A program made the translations under genes and the position numbers. From Pseudomonadota bacterium (GTDB taxonomy: Bacteria; Pseudomonadota; Gammaproteobacteria; Steroidobacterales; Steroidobacteraceae), in assembly GCA_018241445.1 (NCBI GenBank), contig JAFEDT010000006.1:186001-250000 (forward strand): 64,000 nt of DNA, given 5' to 3'. Below the pieces are notes generated by a model that did no database searches, was not told the origin of the DNA, and was given only the letters and a program-made list of their open reading frames with translations. Below are positions 31,501-40,072 of this stretch, in pieces; the stretch's first letter is position 1; the number at the start of each line of letters is the position of its first letter.

Positions 31501-33374
31501 GTGACATGTCGGGCGACGTGTTCGGCAACGGCATGCTGCTGTCGCACCACATCCGGCTGCAGGCGGCCTTCGACCACCGTCACGTGTTCCTCGATCCCGA
31601 CCCGGACGCGGCGCAGAGCTTCGCCGAGCGCGCCCGCCTTGCCGCCCTGGCGCGTTCCAGCTGGGACGACTACGACCGCCGCCGCATCTCGCGTGGCGGC
31701 GGCGTGTGGCCGCGCAGCGCCAAGGCGATTCCGCTGTCCGCCGAGGCGCGGGCGCTGCTGGGACTGGAGGCCGCGAGCGCCGCGCCCACCGAGGTGATCC
31801 GCGCCATCCTGCGCCTGCCGGTGGACCTGCTGTGGAACGGCGGCATCGGCACCTACGTCAAGGCCAGCGACGAGCGCAATGCCGAGGTCGGCGACCGCAG
31901 CAACGACGCTGTGCGCATCAACGGCCGCGAACTGAAGGCGCGGGTGGTGGGCGAAGGCGGCAATCTCGGTTTCACGCAGCGCGGGCGCGTCGAGTACGCG
32001 CTGGCCGGTGGCCGGATCAACACCGATTTCATCGACAACTCCGCCGGCGTCAACACCTCGGACGTCGAAGTCAACATCAAGATCCTTCTCAACCCGCTGA
32101 TGATCCAGGGCCGCCTGAGCTACGCCGAGCGCAACCGCCTGCTGGCGCGGCAGACCCCGGAGGTTGCGGCACTGGTATTGCGCAACAACTACCTGCAGAG
32201 CCAGGCCATCAGCACGCTGGAGCTGCAGTCGGCGGCGCGCCTGCCGGAGTTCCAGCACCTGATCCGGGTGCTGGAGCGCAGCCACGAATTGAACCGCGCG
32301 CTGGAGTACCTGCCGAGCGACGACGAACTGGGCGAACGCCGCAAGCGTGGCGTCGGCCTGACGCGGCCGGAGCTGGCAATCCTGTTGTCCTACAGCAAGA
32401 TCTCCCTCAACAACCACCTGCTGGCTTCCGATGTGCCGGAGGACCCGTACCTGTCGCGCGAGCTGACGCGCTACTTCCCCGCGCCGATACAGAAGCGCTT
32501 CGCGCGCGCCATCGGCCGCCACCGGCTGCGCCGCGAGATCATCGCCACCGCCACCACCAACAGCCTGGTCAACCGCATGGGGCCGACTTTCGTGTCGCGC
32601 GTGCAGGAGGACAGCGGCGCGCAACCGGCGCAGGTCGCGCGCGCCTACACGGCGGCGCGCGAGATCTTCGCCATGCGCGGCGTGTGGCAGCACATCGAGA
32701 AGCTGGACAACCGGGTGCCGGCGAAACTGCAGTACGAGGCGGCCTTCCAGACCAGCCGCCTGCTGCGCCACGCCACCTACTGGCTGCTGGCTGCGCGCAG
32801 TCACCGGCTGCAGGTGGACGCGGCGGTGCGCGAATTCCGCGGCGGCGTACAGGAACTGGAAGCGCACATCGCCGACGTGCTCACGGGCACCGAGCGCACG
32901 CGCTACGAGCACGCCAGTGCCCGCTACCTGAAGGACGGACTGCCCGCGCCGCTGGCCGCGCGCGTTGCGAGCCTGGAGGCCCTCAATGCCGCCCTGGACA
33001 TCGTCGGCGTCGCGGCCACGCACCGCTGCGGCGTGACCGAGACCGCACGGGTCTACTTCGAGATCGGCACCCGCACCGGGATCGACTGGCTGCGCGAGCG
33101 CATCGAGAAGCTGGCGGTGGACGGCACCTGGCAGGCCGTCGCCCGCGGCGCGCTGCGCGACAGCGCGCTGCGCGTGCACCGCCGCCTGGCGGAGCGCGTC
33201 CTCAACCGCCAGCGGCGCGGCAACGCACAGGAGCGCGTGGCGGCGTGGCTGGCGGCCGCCGGCGAGCCCCTGGCCCACTGGCAGCGCACCCTCACCGACA
33301 TGCGCAGTACCGGCGCGGCGGACTTCGCCACGCTGTCGGTCGGTGTCGACGCCGTACACAAGCTGGCTGGATGA
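28503..33374 (+). CDS. NAD-specific glutamate dehydrogenase, 180 kDa class
   Basis: Very large NAD-dependent glutamate dehydrogenase (1623 residues) deaminating glutamate to 2-oxoglutarate. The N-terminal half holds ACT-like regulatory modules (e.g. [20 protein letters not shown]). The catalytic core begins near residue 800 with [32 protein letters not shown] (catalytic Lys region) and [13 protein letters not shown]. The NAD domain has [18 protein letters not shown]. The C-terminal region (about 1200-1623) is family-typical. ATG 28503 agrees with a TATAAT box 6 nt upstream. The stop overlaps gpmA as ATGA. Regulation by other amino acids is known in the family. Confidence 0.96.
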   Translation: MQTPSAVQPNPLLRGIPAARVALIRGIVRAGRGSHGLLPRLLRAYYRGVADEELAARAPQWLARVAAAHLKFAQRRPGQRPLVRVFNPTQRTDGFESARTLVFTVTDDMPFLVDSLGMTLVRAGLAVHMIVHPVLQVRRNEAGRLRDVAATAANGGAAAGEHHAESWQLYEIDRIDDPAQLERVQSDLASTLADVHAAVGDWQAMRERVRQIIAGLQEHAPPLPAPDIQEAVHLLQWMEERHFVFLGYRHYVLRRGRSEDHLLPQARSGLGVLRSQRGLARHVTTLRGDVRTRARAPELLILTKANSTATVHRGEYLDYVGVKTFDTRGRVDGEHRFLGLWTSTAYHGSPRDIPVLRRKVEQVIAHFGLDPASHDGKAVLNVLETYPRDELFQASVNDLIRIARGVVNLYERHNVRLLVRRDPYHRFYSCLVYVPRDRYNTDVRHRIEQIARAGFHGDAVESHAQISSANHARLHVVVRTSDEQPQRPDYGAIERRMAEATRTWDDRLAAVLIQQHGETEGRALAARYRHAFPLAYQEDVPPAEVPEDLTDLEQLRARPEALQLNLHRPATQRLQRVHLKIVKLGEPVPISDVLPMLENFGLRVISERPYEIAWPAGGSAWIQDFELEHRDGLIADIAHSEERFRAAFAATWSGELENDGFNRLVLGADLTGRQIVVLRACCRYLLQTGVPFSQSSMERTLAANTAIARNLVRLFETQFDPAADPGATRGAAARERRCQSIATEIRRALHGVTSLDDDRILRAYLSLLQATLRTNFYQRGGDGAVKAYLSFKLDPARIPDLPLPRPKFEIFVYSPRVEGVHLRMGYVARGGLRWSDRREDFRTEVLGLMKAQNVKNTLIVPVGAKGGFVPKRLPAGTREEIQAEVIACYQTFIRGLLDLTDNIVAGRIVPPPQLLRRDGDDTYLVVAADKGTATFSDIANAIAAEYGFWLGDAFASGGSAGYDHKKMAITARGGWECVKRHFRELGVDTQKTAFTVAGIGDMSGDVFGNGMLLSHHIRLQAAFDHRHVFLDPDPDAAQSFAERARLAALARSSWDDYDRRRISRGGGVWPRSAKAIPLSAEARALLGLEAASAAPTEVIRAILRLPVDLLWNGGIGTYVKASDERNAEVGDRSNDAVRINGRELKARVVGEGGNLGFTQRGRVEYALAGGRINTDFIDNSAGVNTSDVEVNIKILLNPLMIQGRLSYAERNRLLARQTPEVAALVLRNNYLQSQAISTLELQSAARLPEFQHLIRVLERSHELNRALEYLPSDDELGERRKRGVGLTRPELAILLSYSKISLNNHLLASDVPEDPYLSRELTRYFPAPIQKRFARAIGRHRLRREIIATATTNSLVNRMGPTFVSRVQEDSGAQPAQVARAYTAAREIFAMRGVWQHIEKLDNRVPAKLQYEAAFQTSRLLRHATYWLLAARSHRLQVDAAVREFRGGVQELEAHIADVLTGTERTRYEHASARYLKDGLPAPLAARVASLEALNAALDIVGVAATHRCGVTETARVYFEIGTRTGIDWLRERIEKLAVDGTWQAVARGALRDSALRVHRRLAERVLNRQRRGNAQERVAAWLAAAGEPLAHWQRTLTDMRSTGAADFATLSVGVDAVHKLAG

Positions 33375-34129
33375 AACACGTGCCTGGCAAACTGATCCTG
33401 GTGCGTCATGGCCAGAGCACCTGGAACGTCGAGAACCTGTTCACCGGCTGGACCGACGTGGATCTGTCGGCGCAGGGACGCGCCGAGGCCGCCGCCGCAG
33501 GGCGCGAGATCGTGCGCGAGCGGCTGGCGCCCGACATTGCCTTCACCTCGGTGCTGACGCGGGCCATCCGCACCCTGTGGATCGCGCTGGACGAGATGCA
33601 GCGCATGTGGATCGAGGTGGAGCGCACCTGGCGGCTCAACGAGCGTCACTATGGCGCGCTGCAGGGCCTGGACAAGGCGCAGACCGTGGCGCAGCACGGT
33701 GAGGCGCAGGTGAAGATCTGGCGGCGCAGCTACGACATCGCGCCGCCGCCGCTGCCGGCGGAGGACCCGCGGCTGCCGCGCTTCGATCCCCGCTACGCCG
33801 GCGTCGAGGCCGGGCTGTTGCCGGCCACGGAGTCACTCAAGGACACGCTGGCACGCGTGCTGCCGTTCTGGCATGCGCGCATCGCGCCCGAGCTGCGCAG
33901 CGGTCGCAACGTGCTGGTGGTCGCCCACGGCAACAGCCTGCGCGCCATGGTGAAGATGCTCGACAACGTGCCCGAGTCGGAAATCGCCGAACTCAACATC
34001 CCGACCGGGGTGCCGCTGCTGTACGAGCTGGATGACACCCTGAAGCCCCTGGGCCACCGCTACCTCGGCGACCCCGCGGCGATCGCGGCCGCCGCCGAGG
34101 CCGTGCGGCGCCAAACCGAAAAGAAGTGA
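33371..34129 (+). CDS. gpmA: 2,3-bisphosphoglycerate-dependent phosphoglycerate mutase
   Basis: Glycolytic 3-/2-phosphoglycerate isomerase, 252 residues. It has the phosphohistidine motif [10 protein letters not shown], the [13 protein letters not shown] loop, [14 protein letters not shown] and [12 protein letters not shown] with the second catalytic His. The [18 protein letters not shown] segment is typical of the dimeric/tetrameric dPGM class. ATG 33371 overlaps the glutamate dehydrogenase stop (ATGA), so it is coupled. Its stop directly abuts the stop of the ddl fusion on the other strand. Confidence 0.96.
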   Translation: MKHVPGKLILVRHGQSTWNVENLFTGWTDVDLSAQGRAEAAAAGREIVRERLAPDIAFTSVLTRAIRTLWIALDEMQRMWIEVERTWRLNERHYGALQGLDKAQTVAQHGEAQVKIWRRSYDIAPPPLPAEDPRLPRFDPRYAGVEAGLLPATESLKDTLARVLPFWHARIAPELRSGRNVLVVAHGNSLRAMVKMLDNVPESEIAELNIPTGVPLLYELDDTLKPLGHRYLGDPAAIAAAAEAVRRQTEKK

Positions 34130-35677
34130 TTACCCGGGGGCGGCGCGCCGAACCAGGCTGGCACGGCGGCGGCCGCGTTCCAGCGCAAGGTCGATCAGCC
34201 GCGAGACCAGCTGGGTGGGCGCGAGACCCGACAGTCCCCATAACTTCGGGTACATCGAGATCGCGGTGAAGCCCGGCAGGGTGTTGATCTCATTGACCAG
34301 CAGCTCGCCCTGCGGCGTCAGGAACAGGTCGACCCGCGCCAGCCCGTCGCACTCCAGCACCTCGAACACCTGGGCCGCAAGCTGTTGCGCATGTTGCAGC
34401 TGCGACGCCGGCAGCTGCGCCGGCAGCTCCAGGCGCGCGCCGTTCTCGTCCAGGTACTTGGCGTCGTAGGAATAGAAACCGTCGGCGTGCTGCACCACGA
34501 TCTCGCCGGCAACCGACACCTGCGGCGGGTTGCCGCCCAGGACCGCCAGCTCGATCTCGCGCCCTGTCACCGCCGCCTCGGCCAGCATCTTGTCATCGAA
34601 CTCGAAGGCGTGCCGCACCGCCTCTTCGAGCGTGGCCGGCCCGGTCACGCGGCGGATGCCGACCGAGGAGCCGGCATTGGCCGGCTTGGTGAACAGAGGA
34701 AATCCCAGGGTCTGCAGCTGCGCGAGCGTGGCCTCGCGATCCGCGTCGAACTGCGTCCGCCGCACGGTGAAGAAGCGCGCCACCGGGATGCCGGCCTCGT
34801 GCAGCAGCCGCTTCATCACGTCCTTGTCCATGCCGATCGATGAACCGAGCACGCCGGCCCCTACGTAGGGAATGCCGCTCAGCTCGAACAGCCCCTGCAC
34901 GCAGCCGTCCTCACCCAGGGTGCCGTGCAACACCGGAAAGATGACATCGACGTCAGTGGCCCCACCGGGACCGAGGGGATGCGGCACGCCATCCGTCAGG
35001 CGCACGTGCCGTGCATCGCCGTCGATGGCCAGCAACTGCTGCGGGTCCTGCTCCAGCCACTGCCCTGCGCGGTCGATGCCGATCGGCACCGGCACGAAGC
35101 GTTCAGGATCCAGTGCCGCCAGCACGTTGCGCGCCGACAGTATGGAGATCTCGTGCTCGGCGGACTGCCCGCCGTAGACGATGGCCACGCGCAACCGCCC
35201 GTCGGCCGCGTCCCTGGTCAAGGCGCCGCGAGGCTCGCCCGCGCCGCGCCGCTCCCCGGCGCCACGCTGCGCCGCGGCGCTGGTTCGCCAGCCGTCATAA
35301 CGCCCGCCCAGCTCGGCGGCCAGCGCTGTCAGCTCATGGCTGATCTCCTGCATGTCCGGCACCACCAGGCGCATGCTGCGTGTGGCGTGCAGGCTGAAGC
35401 GCAACTGCGCCTCACCGTCCTGCAGAGGCCGCACGTCGACGCTGAAGCGCGGCGTGAGCCGCGCGCGCGCGAGTTCGCAGGCGGCCTCATCCGGCAGCGC
35501 CAGGAAGAAGTCGACCGGGTAGTCGTTGAAAGGCGCGAAACCCTGGTTGCGCAGGCGTGCGATCTGCTGCTCGTCCCAGCTCTCCGCGTGCAGGCGGCTG
35601 GCGGCGCGCAGCTTCACATACAGGCGCGCGCCGACCAGCGCCAGTGCCGCCAGCATCGCAAGCAGCTGCCAGCTCAT
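34130..35677 (-). CDS. ddl: Membrane-anchored RraB-like domain fused to D-alanine-D-alanine ligase
   Basis: 515-residue two-part protein. Residues 4-22 form a transmembrane helix. Residues about 38-131 resemble the RNase E inhibitor RraB (PVDFFLALPDEAACELARAR, LVVPDMQEISHELTALA, then GGRYDGW, matching the EYDGWG end of E. coli RraB). A low-complexity Gly/Arg/Ala linker (132-160) leads into a complete DdlA-type ligase (162-515). Ligase motifs are VYGGQSAEHEISILSARN, VIFPVLHGTLGEDG, KPANAGSSVG, GREIELAVLG and INTLPGFTAISMYPKLW. The ligase makes the D-Ala-D-Ala dipeptide of peptidoglycan. Possible internal starts are TTG at codons 153 and 162 and GTG at 164. ATG 35677 overlaps the upstream hydratase stop (TGATG). 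Confidence 0.88.
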   Translation of the reverse strand: MSWQLLAMLAALALVGARLYVKLRAASRLHAESWDEQQIARLRNQGFAPFNDYPVDFFLALPDEAACELARARLTPRFSVDVRPLQDGEAQLRFSLHATRSMRLVVPDMQEISHELTALAAELGGRYDGWRTSAAAQRGAGERRGAGEPRGALTRDAADGRLRVAIVYGGQSAEHEISILSARNVLAALDPERFVPVPIGIDRAGQWLEQDPQQLLAIDGDARHVRLTDGVPHPLGPGGATDVDVIFPVLHGTLGEDGCVQGLFELSGIPYVGAGVLGSSIGMDKDVMKRLLHEAGIPVARFFTVRRTQFDADREATLAQLQTLGFPLFTKPANAGSSVGIRRVTGPATLEEAVRHAFEFDDKMLAEAAVTGREIELAVLGGNPPQVSVAGEIVVQHADGFYSYDAKYLDENGARLELPAQLPASQLQHAQQLAAQVFEVLECDGLARVDLFLTPQGELLVNEINTLPGFTAISMYPKLWGLSGLAPTQLVSRLIDLALERGRRRASLVRRAAPG

Positions 35678-36462
35678 CAGCAGTCCCGGAAGCGCGGCGC
35701 CCGCTTCTCCACGAAGGCCCGCACGCCCTCGCGCGCCTCGGCGCTGCGGGTGCGGGCGGCAATGGTCTCGCCCTCCAGGGTCATCTGCGACTCCATCGCC
35801 CCCAGGGAATGCGCCACCAGGCGCTTGGTTGCCCCGTAGGCGCCGCGCGGGCCATCGGCCAGGCGCTGCGCGATCTCCAAGGCCCGCGTGAGCAGCTCAT
35901 CGTCGGCCGCCACTTCGTTGACCAGGCCCCAGGCGAGCGCTTCCTGCGCGTCGAGGGTACGGTTCAACAGCAGCAGCTCCATGCTGCGGCGCACGCCGAC
36001 CAGGCGCGGCAGCAGCCAGGAAGTGGCGCCGTCGGGTGACAGTCCGACGTTGGTGTAGGCCAGGTTGAAGCGCGCACCGCCGCCACACACCGCCAGGTCC
36101 GCCATGGCCGCCAGGCCCACGCCGGCGCCGGCCGCCGTGCCATTGACGGCGGCGATGACCGGCGCGTCCATGCGTGTGAAATGCGAGATGGCGGCGTGCA
36201 TGTAGGTGGTGAGCTCACGCACGTAGTCGTCGATGGCCTCGGCGCGTGTGGCCATGGCGCGCAGGTCGCCGCCAAAGCAGAAGTTGTGTCCCGCGCCCGT
36301 GAGCACCACGGCGCGTACCGCTGGGCTGCGCGCGCAGCTCAGCGCCGCCGCCAGCAGGTCCATCCCCATCTGCAGGTTGAGAGTGTTGGCGCTCTCGGGA
36401 CGGTTGAGCGTCACCACGGCGACCGCGCCGCGGGTCTCGACCTGCACAGTGGCGGTGCTCAC
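35677..36462 (-). CDS. Enoyl-CoA hydratase/isomerase family protein (PaaG-like)
   Basis: 261-residue crotonase-fold protein. CoA/oxyanion-hole segments NFCFGGDLRAMA and NGTAAGAGVGLAAMADLAV are present. At the second catalytic position it has Asp in VGLSPDGATSWLLPRLVG instead of the usual Glu, a pattern seen in PaaG-type isomerases and related enzymes, so simple enoyl-CoA hydration is not assured. Lies between a [2Fe-2S] ferredoxin and the RraB-Ddl fusion on the minus strand, 8 bp after the ferredoxin. Confidence 0.85.
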   Translation of the reverse strand: MSTATVQVETRGAVAVVTLNRPESANTLNLQMGMDLLAAALSCARSPAVRAVVLTGAGHNFCFGGDLRAMATRAEAIDDYVRELTTYMHAAISHFTRMDAPVIAAVNGTAAGAGVGLAAMADLAVCGGGARFNLAYTNVGLSPDGATSWLLPRLVGVRRSMELLLLNRTLDAQEALAWGLVNEVAADDELLTRALEIAQRLADGPRGAYGATKRLVAHSLGAMESQMTLEGETIAARTRSAEAREGVRAFVEKRAPRFRDC

Positions 36463-36470
36463 GGCCTTAG

Positions 36471-36785
36471 CTACTCATCGGGAGCAATGGTGACCCGCAG
36501 CCCGGCCAGTTCGGGCGTGAACTCGATCTGGCACGACAGGCGTGAGCTGTCCTGGTAATGAGACAGCTCGGTCAGCAGCTCGCGTTCGTCGGACATCATG
36601 GCGGGCAGCCGCGACTGCCATTCCGGATCGACGTACACATGGCAGGTGGCACAGGAACACATGCCGCCGCAGATTGCTGCCACGCCGTAGTCGAGGTCGC
36701 GCAGATTCTCCATCACCTTCAGTCCGGTACGGGCCTCGACCTCGTGCTCCACTCCGTCGCGGTCCACCACTCGCAGCAACGCCAT
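36471..36785 (-). CDS. [2Fe-2S] ferredoxin (adrenodoxin/Isc-Fdx type)
   Basis: 104-residue ferredoxin with cluster ligands in AICGGMCSCATCHVYVD and a fourth Cys in LSCQIEF, the C-x5-C-x2-C...C pattern of adrenodoxin/putidaredoxin-type proteins. Such proteins typically feed P450s or Fe-S assembly. ATG 36785 with GAGG eight bases upstream is preferred; the frame is open 59 codons further without homology. First gene of the ferredoxin-hydratase-ddl set; no P450 or reductase is adjacent. Confidence 0.9.
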   Translation of the reverse strand: MALLRVVDRDGVEHEVEARTGLKVMENLRDLDYGVAAICGGMCSCATCHVYVDPEWQSRLPAMMSDERELLTELSHYQDSSRLSCQIEFTPELAGLRVTIAPDE

Positions 36786-36925
36786 GCCATACCTCGGGGA
36801 AACCTGCAAAGATTTGCCCGGAGGCGAACATCCCCCGGTTCTGGTAGTTTGCCGGTTCGCTGCCCGTGCCGCCAGTGCCCGCACGGCAGGCCGGGTGCAC
36901 AGCCAATGCCTCGCGAGGGGGGCAA

Positions 36926-37831
36926 ATGACTCGAAAAATCCAGGTTCACCAGGTCGACGCATTCACCCGCGAGCCCTTCACCGGCAACCCGGCGGCGGTG
37001 GTGCTCAATGCCGACTCGCTGTCGGAGGCGCAGATGCTGGCGGTGGCGCGCGAACTGCACAACGCCGAGACCGCCTTCATCCTCGCGCCCGACGGTGACG
37101 ATCACAGCATGCGGGCGCGCTTCTTCACCTCGCGCAGCGAGGTGGCATTCGTGGGTCACGCCACCATCGCGGCGCAGTACGTGCTGTCACGCCGGCACGA
37201 CGCCCCACGCCGCCAGCGACAGAAGTCCCGCGCCGGTGTATTCGACATCGAGGTGCGCGGCAGCGATGCCGATCGTCGTATTGCCATCCGCAGCAAGCCG
37301 CCTGCCATTGGGCGGGAACTGAACGACCGTGAGCGCCTGGCGGTGCTGGACGCGCTGGCCCTCGCCTCCGAGAGCCTCGATGGGCGCATGCCGCTGCGCA
37401 TCGTCGGCACCAGCAGCACCCGGCTGCTGATCGGGGTGCGCAGCCCGGAGCCTCTCAAGCAGCTCAAGCCGGACTTCGCGCGACTGACGACCCTGTCGGC
37501 GCAGATCGGCGCGGCGGGGTATTTCGTCTTCGCGCTCACGCCCAGCGCCGCCGATCACTTCACCGAGTCACGCATGTTCTGCCCGGCGCTGGGCATCGCG
37601 GAAGACCCGGTCAGCGGCAACGCCCACGGCTTCCTGGGCGCCTACCTCGCGGGCCTGGGCCTGCTGCGGCGAGAGGGCGCCCACGCGCGCTTTGCCGGCA
37701 TCCAGGGGCACTCGCTGCACCGGCCGGGACGCGTCGACGTGGAACTGGAATTCAGTGGCGAACAGCTCGCCGGCGTGTGGATCTGCGGCCAGGCGGTGTC
37801 GATCTTCGAGACGGAAATTCAGCTGGCGTAG
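36926..37831 (+). CDS. PhzF-family epimerase/isomerase-like protein
   Basis: 301-residue protein with the two-lobed PhzF/diaminopimelate-epimerase fold. Signature segments are VHQVDAFTREPFTGNPAAVV at the N-terminus, catalytic Glu48 in ELHNAETAFIL, SEVAFVGHATIAAQYVL, and the second-lobe motif EDPVSGNAHGFLGAYL. GGGGGG precedes ATG 36926. No phenazine genes are nearby, so the substrate is unknown. Its last 13 bp overlap the 3' end of the convergent MFS gene. Confidence 0.9.
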   Translation: MTRKIQVHQVDAFTREPFTGNPAAVVLNADSLSEAQMLAVARELHNAETAFILAPDGDDHSMRARFFTSRSEVAFVGHATIAAQYVLSRRHDAPRRQRQKSRAGVFDIEVRGSDADRRIAIRSKPPAIGRELNDRERLAVLDALALASESLDGRMPLRIVGTSSTRLLIGVRSPEPLKQLKPDFARLTTLSAQIGAAGYFVFALTPSAADHFTESRMFCPALGIAEDPVSGNAHGFLGAYLAGLGLLRREGAHARFAGIQGHSLHRPGRVDVELEFSGEQLAGVWICGQAVSIFETEIQLA

Positions 37832-39003
37832 GGCTGCATACGCCGGCCCGCGGCGCGCAGCAGCCACAGTGCCGGCAGGGTCAGGCACGCACCCATCAGG
37901 AACGGCGCCGCCGGGCCCGCGCCGGCGTAGACGGGCCCGGAAGTGAAGGGGCCGATGACCCGCGCCAGGCTGCCGCTGGCCACGTAAGCCCCCAGCACGG
38001 CGCCGCGGTCGCTGCCGGTCGACTGGCGCGAAGCCAGTGAGGAGGCACTGGGGTTGTAGGCGCCCAGGCCGATGCCGCACAGCACCAGGCCCAGGATCGT
38101 CAGGCCCAACACCGGCCCGGTCCCGACCACGGCCAGGCCGGCGACGAAGGCCGTCACACCGGCCACGGCCAGGCGCAATTCCCCGAAGCGCGGCACCAGC
38201 ACCCGCACCAACCCGCCCTGCATGAGCAGGGCCGGCAGGGCAATCCCGAACAGCAACAGGCCGACGGCACGGGGCCCGAAACCGTAACGGTGCAGCGCCC
38301 AGATCGCGAAAATGGATTCCAGGATTGCCTGGGAGCAGGTCACGCTCAGCGTCGCTGCCGCCAGCAACGCAAGGACCGGGCGCTCGTGCAGCAGTCGCCA
38401 GGCGCCGCCGAGGCCGCGCAGCGGCACGCTCGAACGTGCCCCGGGCGCATGACTTTCCGGGAGCAGGAGGGCCACCAGCAGGATTGCCAGCAGGCTGGTG
38501 CCGATCGACACCAGCGCCGGCCGCAGGAAGTCCGCCTGGTGCGGATCAGCCCCTGCCAATAGTCCGCCCAGCGGCGGCCCGAGTGCGAAGCCGGTGCCGA
38601 TGGCGGCCCCCACCAGCCCCAGGGTGGCTGCGCGCCGCTGCGGCGAGGACACATCGGCGGCGTAGGCGAAGGCGGCGGCGATATTGCCCGCCATGAATCC
38701 CGCCAGCATCCGCGAGGCCAGCAGCCACCAGGAATTGTGCGCCAGCGCCAGCAGCACGTAGGACAGGCAGGCTCCCGCCAGGCTGCTCATCATGATCGGC
38801 CTGCGGCCGTAGCGGTCGCTCAACCGGCCCCACCACGGGGCCGCCAGCAACTGGCACAGCGAGTAGCTGCCCAGGATGGGTGTGATGAGCTGCGGCGGCG
38901 TGCCGAAGCGATCAGCCATGTAGGGCACCAGGGGCACCAGGATGCCAAACCCCAGGGTGTCGACGACGCAGAACAGGACCAGGGTCGCGAGCTTGGCGCG
39001 CAA
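37819..39003 (-). CDS. MFS transporter, TetA/DHA1-like
   Basis: 394-residue major facilitator with 12 predicted helices. The loop 2-3 motif is GRLSDRYGRRPIMM, and motif C-like GxxxGPxxGG occurs as FALGPPLGGLLAG in helix 5, typical of drug:H+ antiporters. A TTG start at 39003 is preferred because GAGGAAC precedes it and the first helix begins shortly after; the frame extends upstream to 39105 with no homology. Substrate unknown. Divergent from the lpxL-like gene. Confidence 0.85.
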   Translation of the reverse strand: MRAKLATLVLFCVVDTLGFGILVPLVPYMADRFGTPPQLITPILGSYSLCQLLAAPWWGRLSDRYGRRPIMMSSLAGACLSYVLLALAHNSWWLLASRMLAGFMAGNIAAAFAYAADVSSPQRRAATLGLVGAAIGTGFALGPPLGGLLAGADPHQADFLRPALVSIGTSLLAILLVALLLPESHAPGARSSVPLRGLGGAWRLLHERPVLALLAAATLSVTCSQAILESIFAIWALHRYGFGPRAVGLLLFGIALPALLMQGGLVRVLVPRFGELRLAVAGVTAFVAGLAVVGTGPVLGLTILGLVLCGIGLGAYNPSASSLASRQSTGSDRGAVLGAYVASGSLARVIGPFTSGPVYAGAGPAAPFLMGACLTLPALWLLRAAGRRMQPYAS

Positions 39004-39148
39004 TGCAGTTCCTCGGGCTTTCAATACGGGTAACTTCAGTGCCCGGGCACCCGGCGGGGATCCGGAAAAGCACTGAACCTGCGGATGGGCTATTCTGCCG
39101 GGCATGCGGCGCCGCCGCAGAACTAATGCGTGAAGGGGGTCGGGTCGC

Positions 39149-40072
39149 GTGCGACTACGACTGCTGTCGCCCCGCTACTGGCCGACCTGGGCCGGCGTCG
39201 GCGTGTTGTGGCTGATCTCGTTGCTGCCATTCCGGCTACTGCCCCCCACCGGGCGGGCGCTCGGGGCCGTCCTGCGGCGGCTGCCGATCAGCTTCGCCAG
39301 CACTGCGCGCCGCAACATCGAACTGTGCCTGCCGGAGCTGGGCCCGCGCGAGCGCGGGCAGCTGCTGCGCGCGCACTTTGCCAGCCTCGGCATGGCGCTG
39401 CTGGAGATTCCGCTGGCGTGGTGGATCACGCCGCGGCGCCTGGCAGAGCTGGTGCGGATCGAGGGTGCCGAGCATATCCAGGCGGCGCTGGCGCGCGGCC
39501 GCGGCGTCATCCTGCTGACGGCGCACTTCACGACCATGGAGATGGCCGGCCGCGCCCTGGCCTCGATCATCCCGGTGCGCTTCCTCTACCGTCGGCCCAA
39601 AAACGAGGCGCTGGCCTGGGCGCTGCAACGCTTCCGCACCAAGTACGGCAGCGCGCCCATCCCCAAGGATGACATCCGCGCCTTCATCGCCACACTGAAG
39701 GACAACCAGTGTGTCTGGTACGCGCCGGATCAGAGCTACCGCAACAAGGGCGCGCAGATGGTGCCGATGTTCGGCATCCCGGCGGCAACCAACACCCTGA
39801 CGTCCCGCCTGGCGCGCATGACCGGGGCCGCCGTGCTGCCGTACTTCCTGCACCGCCTGCCCGATGGCAGCGGCTACCGCGCGGTGATCCACCCGCCGCT
39901 CGCGGACTTCCCCAGTGACTGTCCGGCTACCGACACGGCGCGGTTCAACCGTATGATCGAGGCACAGGTGCGGATCGCCCCCGAACAATATCTGTGGATT
40001 CACCGCCGCTTCAAGGGACTCAGCCAGGACTACCCGGATTACTACGGGCAGCGGGCGCCACACCGGGGGTGA
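39149..40072 (+). CDS. LpxL/HtrB-like lipid A acyltransferase
   Basis: 307-residue inner-membrane late acyltransferase of the LpxL/LpxM family, which adds secondary acyl chains to Kdo2-lipid IVA. One N-terminal transmembrane segment (about 13-32) is followed by the catalytic HX4E motif with H126 and E131 (TAHFTTMEMAG), VWYAPDQSYRNKGAQMVPMFG, and C-terminal YLWIHRRFKG. GTG 39149 follows GGGGGTCGG. The stop overlaps the glpD start (GTGA). LpxL versus LpxM cannot be told. Confidence 0.9.
   Translation: MRLRLLSPRYWPTWAGVGVLWLISLLPFRLLPPTGRALGAVLRRLPISFASTARRNIELCLPELGPRERGQLLRAHFASLGMALLEIPLAWWITPRRLAELVRIEGAEHIQAALARGRGVILLTAHFTTMEMAGRALASIIPVRFLYRRPKNEALAWALQRFRTKYGSAPIPKDDIRAFIATLKDNQCVWYAPDQSYRNKGAQMVPMFGIPAATNTLTSRLARMTGAAVLPYFLHRLPDGSGYRAVIHPPLADFPSDCPATDTARFNRMIEAQVRIAPEQYLWIHRRFKGLSQDYPDYYGQRAPHRG

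Noticed and set aside
30273..33359. Open minus-strand frame of about 1,028 codons opposite the glutamate dehydrogenase gene
   Set aside because: Composition is His/Gln/Arg/Ala/Gly/Val-rich with no recognisable motif, and it mirrors the codon bias of the real gene. Long antisense frames are expected at this GC content.
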